A stretch of 64,000 bases of DNA from Marinobacter sp. ANT_B65. Lineage in GTDB: Bacteria; Pseudomonadota; Gammaproteobacteria; Pseudomonadales; Oleiphilaceae. The stretch is taken from assembly GCF_002407605.1 (NCBI RefSeq), contig NZ_NXGV01000001.1, positions 1,988,022 to 2,052,021 of the forward strand, written 5' to 3'. Below are positions 61,095 through 64,000 of the stretch, piece after piece. Position 1 is the first letter of the stretch. Each line of letters begins with the position of its first letter. Under the pieces are notes generated by a model. That model worked only from the letters and a program-made list of their open reading frames with translations. It made no database searches and was not told the origin of the DNA. A program made the position numbers and the translations under genes.

Positions 61095-61721
61095 ATGAAT
61101 CCATTACTCGAGCATGCGCTATCGGTTTTTATGGCCTTTTTCGCAATTATGAATCCCGTTGCAAACACGGCAGTTTTTCTTGGTTTGACTAACGACACCA
61201 ATAAGATTGAGCAGCGAAAGATTGCAACCAGATCTCTGATCATCACATTTCTGGTTATTTTATTGTTTGCGGTCTTGGGAAAAACCATTTTCCATCTGTT
61301 TGGAATCAGTCTTCCCGCACTGAGAATTACCGGAGGCATTCTGGTATTTCTTATCGGATACCACATGCTTCAGGGGGCAAATTCAAAATTACATACAGCC
61401 AAAGAGAGTTTTGATACAGACATAGCAGTATCGCCCCTCGCCGTGCCTCTACTTGCCGGGCCTGGAACCATAGCAACGGCTATGAATTACTCGGCAACAG
61501 GTGGGTGGCTGGAAATTGTAATCACGGTTTTTACATTTCTGGCGCTGTGCTTTATTACTTTCTTTTGTTTTATTTACAGCTCAAAAATACTCGCTTACGT
61601 AGGCAAAAACGGGCTGGGAATGGTCACGCGCCTGATGGGGCTGATTCTGGCAGTCATAGGGGTTCAGATGTTAATAGAAGGGTTGAATGCCGCAATCCAT
61701 ATTTCGCCATTTACAGGCTGA
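61095..61721 (+). CDS. MarC-family integral membrane protein
   Basis: This 208-residue protein starts at the ATG at 61095, four bases after AAGGA; the open frame from 60894 is not coding. The MarC/YchE signature is clear: FMAFFAIMNPVANTAVFLGL, RITGGILVFLIGYHMLQG, then LAVPLLAGPGTIATAMNYSA and TRLMGLILAVIGVQMLIEG. Six helices in two inverted halves. The family is of unproven transport function. It is divergent from the DUF1499 gene. Confidence 0.92.
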   Translation: MNPLLEHALSVFMAFFAIMNPVANTAVFLGLTNDTNKIEQRKIATRSLIITFLVILLFAVLGKTIFHLFGISLPALRITGGILVFLIGYHMLQGANSKLHTAKESFDTDIAVSPLAVPLLAGPGTIATAMNYSATGGWLEIVITVFTFLALCFITFFCFIYSSKILAYVGKNGLGMVTRLMGLILAVIGVQMLIEGLNAAIHISPFTG

Positions 61722-61762
61722 CCGGGCATTCACCCCAAAGCACATACGATAAGGTGCCTGGT

Positions 61763-62095
61763 CTATGCGGGCTCACCAAACCGTGTTTCGTCACTCGACT
61801 TCAGTGCAAGAAAGACAATCAAAACAATCATGCCGATCAAGGGAATAAGCACAATCAGCTGCCACCAGCCAGAGCGGTTGGTATCGTGTAGTCGACGGGT
61901 AGCGTAAGCAATACTGGGAACCAGCATTACCAAAGAAAAAATTGCTGAAATAAAGTATGTCCCCAACACAAAATCAACGCAGCTCAGAATTACGTAGATA
62001 ACAATATAGATAAGAAAAAACATCCAATATTGTTGGCGAGTTGCTCGCCCGCTGAAGTTTGCATAATTACGAAATGCGTCCAGAAAATGCTCCAT
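61763..62095 (-). CDS. DUF805 membrane protein
   Basis: This 110-residue protein has the DUF805 pattern: FSGRATRQQYWMFFLIYIVI near residue 14, then VPSIAYATRRLHDTNRSGWW and a last helix VLIPLIGMIVLIVFLAL. Four membrane helices. The family is widespread and uncharacterised. It is convergent with the MarC gene and precedes the long inverted repeat on its 5' side. Confidence 0.92.
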   Translation of the reverse strand: MEHFLDAFRNYANFSGRATRQQYWMFFLIYIVIYVILSCVDFVLGTYFISAIFSLVMLVPSIAYATRRLHDTNRSGWWQLIVLIPLIGMIVLIVFLALKSSDETRFGEPA

Positions 62096-62144
62096 TCGAC
62101 TACTCCTTGATATATTTTAGACAAGTCCCGAAAAATCCATATCT

Positions 62145-62189
62145 CCGCCCACCGTCCGGACATGGAGTCCATGTCCGGACGGTGGGCGG
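62145..62189. repeat. Perfect 22-bp inverted repeat (45-base hairpin)
   Basis: CCGCCCACCGTCCGGACATG plus GA (62145-62166), one spacer base, then the exact complement (62168-62189). The predicted stem is about 20 bp with a tiny loop, very GC-rich in an otherwise AT-rich gap. It lies 50 bases upstream of the DUF805 start and about 260 bases before the serine-hydrolase gene. A short T-run (TTTTTG) follows at about 62203-62208, so it could act as a terminator in the + direction or as a structural element. Confidence 0.75.
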
Positions 62190-62450
62190 GTAGTTTCTGA
62201 ATTTTTGTTAATATACAGTGACTTCTGATTTTAGAAAGAGATGCAGACGGACAGATTTGCAAAACAATGAAAAATATCGGGAAAACCCACACAAAAATTA
62301 CGTATAATCAATAGCCTACTAATTTGTTTTAAAACGTAACCACCCTGTATTTCTGCAAAGTCATGAAAGAAATTCCGATGTGGTTCAACGGGTTAAAACA
62401 AGCCACAATGACACAACAAACTCAAAACCACACAATAAGGCGCCTCCTTT

Positions 62451-63665
62451 ATGACGGAACCTGAACAGGTCGAAGGCCTTGTATCGGCCAGACTTCTCAA
62501 TGTTGAAGACCATATTGACCGTCAATACATTCAGCCCGGAAAATTACCCGGAACGCTGACACTGGTGGCGCGGCGTGGAAAAATTGCCTACGTAAAAGCC
62601 CAGGGGCTGATGGACGTGGAGCGCAACAAGCCGGTCTGCAGGGATACCATTTTCCGTATTTACTCCATGACCAAACCGGTCACCTCTATCGCCATGATGC
62701 AGCTTTATGAGCAAGGGCGCTTTTTGCTGGATGATCCGGTACACAAATATATCCCGGCGTTTAAAAACCTGCGGGTATATAAAAGCGGTGTTTACCCCAA
62801 TTTCCTGACCACACCCGCAACCAGCACCATGACCATTCGTGACCTGTTCACCCATATGTCAGGCCTGACCTACGGGTTTATGAACCGGACCAACGTTGAT
62901 GCTGCCTACCGGGAACTGGGCCTTGATGGCAGCCGGAACCTGACGCTGGAAACACTGGTGAAACAACTGGCGGAACTACCCCTTGAGTTCTCTCCCGGCA
63001 CAGCCTGGAACTATTCCGTCAGTACGGACGTGCTCGGGTACCTGGTCCAGTTGCTTTCCGGCCAGCCATTTGAGGAGTATCTGCGTGAACATATTTTTGA
63101 GCCCCTGAATATGCCCGACACAGGCTTCCAGGTCCGTGACGATCAGTTGGACCGTTTCGCAGCCTGTTACCAGTATCAGCCCGGCGATCAGTTCAGGCTT
63201 CAGGACGACCCGGAGAAGTCTCACTTCCGACGCAAAGGTAAGTTTTTTTCAGGTGGCGGCGGGCTGGTCTCTACCATTGATGATTATTTCCATTTTGCCC
63301 AGGCTCTGTGCAATGGCGGAGAGTTTCAGGGGCGGCGGATTATTGGTCGCAAAACTCTGGAATTCATGCGCAGCAACCACCTGCCCGACAATCAGGATCT
63401 GCCAGCCCTTGCAGTTGGCTCTTTCAGCGAGACGCCCTACGCCGGGACAGGCTTTGGCCTGGGCTTTTCAGTAAAGACCGATGTAGCCAAATCCCAGACC
63501 TGTGGATCTGCCGGCGAATACGGTTGGGGAGGCCTGGCGAGCACCAACTTTTTTATCGATCCGGCCGAAGACATGGTAATGATCTTCATGACACAGCTGA
63601 TCCCTTCGTCGTCTTATGCGATCCGTCAGGAATTACGGGCCATCGTTAACGGGGCTCTGGTGTAA
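62451..63665 (+). CDS. Beta-lactamase-fold serine hydrolase (class C-like esterase)
   Basis: This 404-residue protein has the nucleophile motif SMTK at residues 72-75 ([19 protein letters not shown]) and the second-motif tyrosine in [19 protein letters not shown]. The region around [20 protein letters not shown] and the end ([15 protein letters not shown]) are typical of the EstB/family VIII carboxylesterase and penicillin-binding-protein-like group. No signal peptide is visible, so cytosolic ester hydrolysis is more likely than antibiotic resistance. Confidence 0.9.
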   Translation: MTEPEQVEGLVSARLLNVEDHIDRQYIQPGKLPGTLTLVARRGKIAYVKAQGLMDVERNKPVCRDTIFRIYSMTKPVTSIAMMQLYEQGRFLLDDPVHKYIPAFKNLRVYKSGVYPNFLTTPATSTMTIRDLFTHMSGLTYGFMNRTNVDAAYRELGLDGSRNLTLETLVKQLAELPLEFSPGTAWNYSVSTDVLGYLVQLLSGQPFEEYLREHIFEPLNMPDTGFQVRDDQLDRFAACYQYQPGDQFRLQDDPEKSHFRRKGKFFSGGGGLVSTIDDYFHFAQALCNGGEFQGRRIIGRKTLEFMRSNHLPDNQDLPALAVGSFSETPYAGTGFGLGFSVKTDVAKSQTCGSAGEYGWGGLASTNFFIDPAEDMVMIFMTQLIPSSSYAIRQELRAIVNGALV

Positions 63666-63677
63666 GCTGCCTTACAG

Positions 63678-64000
63678 CTACACGGTCAGATTGTTTATTT
63701 CGGCTGAAGAGCCATCATAAACAATGCGGCCGTCGGTCAGGCGAATTGTCCGTGGGCAGCGGGAACTCAGGCGCAGGTCGTGGGTGACAATCACGATCGC
63801 GCATTGATGTTCAACGTTAAACCGTTCAAAGAGGCTAAAAACCTCGTCCGCGGTTTGCGTATCCAGATTGCCCGTTGGCTCATCGGCCAGAATCAATGCC
63901 GGGCGGGTCACCAGAGCACGTGCTATCGCCACCCGCTGCTGTTGTCCGCCTGACAGACGATTAGTCGACTGACGCATATAGTCCGTGAGCCCGACCTCAC
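63678..64000 (-). CDS. ABC transporter ATP-binding protein (LolD/MacB type), C-terminal part
   Basis: The frame is open to the window edge (the start lies beyond 64000); about 107 residues are seen. ABC signature [16 protein letters not shown], Walker [21 protein letters not shown] and the H-loop IVIVTHD are intact. GNLD with T.DEVF.LF is typical of the LolD/MacB/FtsE-like group that pairs with FtsX-type permeases for lipoprotein release or efflux. The partner permease is not in the window. Confidence 0.92.
   Translation of the reverse strand, partial: EVGLTDYMRQSTNRLSGGQQQRVAIARALVTRPALILADEPTGNLDTQTADEVFSLFERFNVEHQCAIVIVTHDLRLSSRCPRTIRLTDGRIVYDGSSAEINNLTV

Noticed and set aside
62451..63665. 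Antibiotic-resistance class C beta-lactamase
   Set aside because: SxxK is present, but there is no signal peptide, the second motif is YSV rather than YxN, and the KTG motif is not clear. An esterase-type member is more likely.
1..64000. CRISPR arrays, tRNA and rRNA genes
   Set aside because: No regularly spaced short direct repeats were seen apart from the three 11-bp tandem repeats at 56928-56960, and no recognisable tRNA or rRNA sequence was found by eye.

Overview
The window looks like chromosome from a free-living, probably marine gammaproteobacterium of the Marinobacter/Pseudomonadales type. This is inferred from gene content: DUF3465, DUF853 (HerA-like), a YbfB-type MFS transporter, a NodT/RND efflux operon with its own two-component system, and chromosomal integron cassettes. 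The genus cannot be fixed from the sequence alone. No tRNA, rRNA or CRISPR array was recognised.

Left accessory zone (1-8.9 kb). The window opens inside an integron cassette array. There is the tail of a GFA-type enzyme, an attC site, an HNH-nuclease cassette, a second attC with a long palindrome, a C39-like cysteine peptidase cassette, low-GC membrane-protein cassettes and a YefM/YoeB-type toxin-antitoxin cassette. Two diverged remnants of an IS110/IS1111-family transposase sit in attC sites. Then comes a VIT1/CCC1-type carrier with a ferritin-like N-terminus, surrounded by gene fossils. Two of these (an MFS fragment and a DUF1499 fragment) have full-length relatives elsewhere in the window. 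A truncated LysE exporter, an AsnC-type regulator lacking a clear start codon, and a second toxin-antitoxin pair behind a 24-bp palindrome follow.

Housekeeping stretch (8.9-14.4 kb). A divergent MFS/LysR pair has a recognisable inverted-repeat operator. It is followed by an SMR efflux protein, a DinB-family protein, cysteine synthase and a divergent lipoprotein of unknown function.

Central system (14.9-45.9 kb). About 31 kb of tightly packed, mostly 4-bp-overlapping genes on the + strand encode a phage-tail-like contractile injection system of the extracellular (eCIS) type. It has one sheath, one tube, a zinc-ribbon baseplate/assembly protein, a proline-rich disordered protein, a DUF4255 (Afp16-like) cap protein and an AAA+ ATPase (Afp15-like). 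A small unknown protein precedes a giant 2611-residue protein that has an HExxH DUF4157-like head. Next come a DUF4157+OmpA protein, a tube-initiator protein, a LysM-like gp53-type protein, a hub (gpD/gp27), a separate spike (gp5 OB-fold) and a PAAR-like tip. The block ends with gp25, two J-type baseplate proteins, a P2 gpI-like protein and a 1168-residue DUF6519/beta-helix protein. There are no capsid, portal, terminase, lysis or integrase genes, so it is not a prophage, and no TssJLM or ClpV, so it is not a canonical T6SS. No conventional helical tape-measure protein is visible. The giant protein is the most unusual element and a candidate for cargo, length control or both.

Right flank (45.9-64 kb). 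Ordinary genes follow: a small secreted protein, RidA, DUF3465 and a HerA-like ATPase. A five-gene operon encodes an RND tripartite pump plus OmpR-type regulator and histidine kinase, with 11-bp-phased direct repeats upstream as the likely regulator site. Then come a 2H phosphoesterase-like protein, an EamA transporter with a divergent LysR regulator, an NTF2-like protein, DUF1499, MarC and DUF805. A near-perfect 22-bp inverted repeat, a serine hydrolase of the beta-lactamase fold and the end of an ABC-transporter ATPase complete the window.
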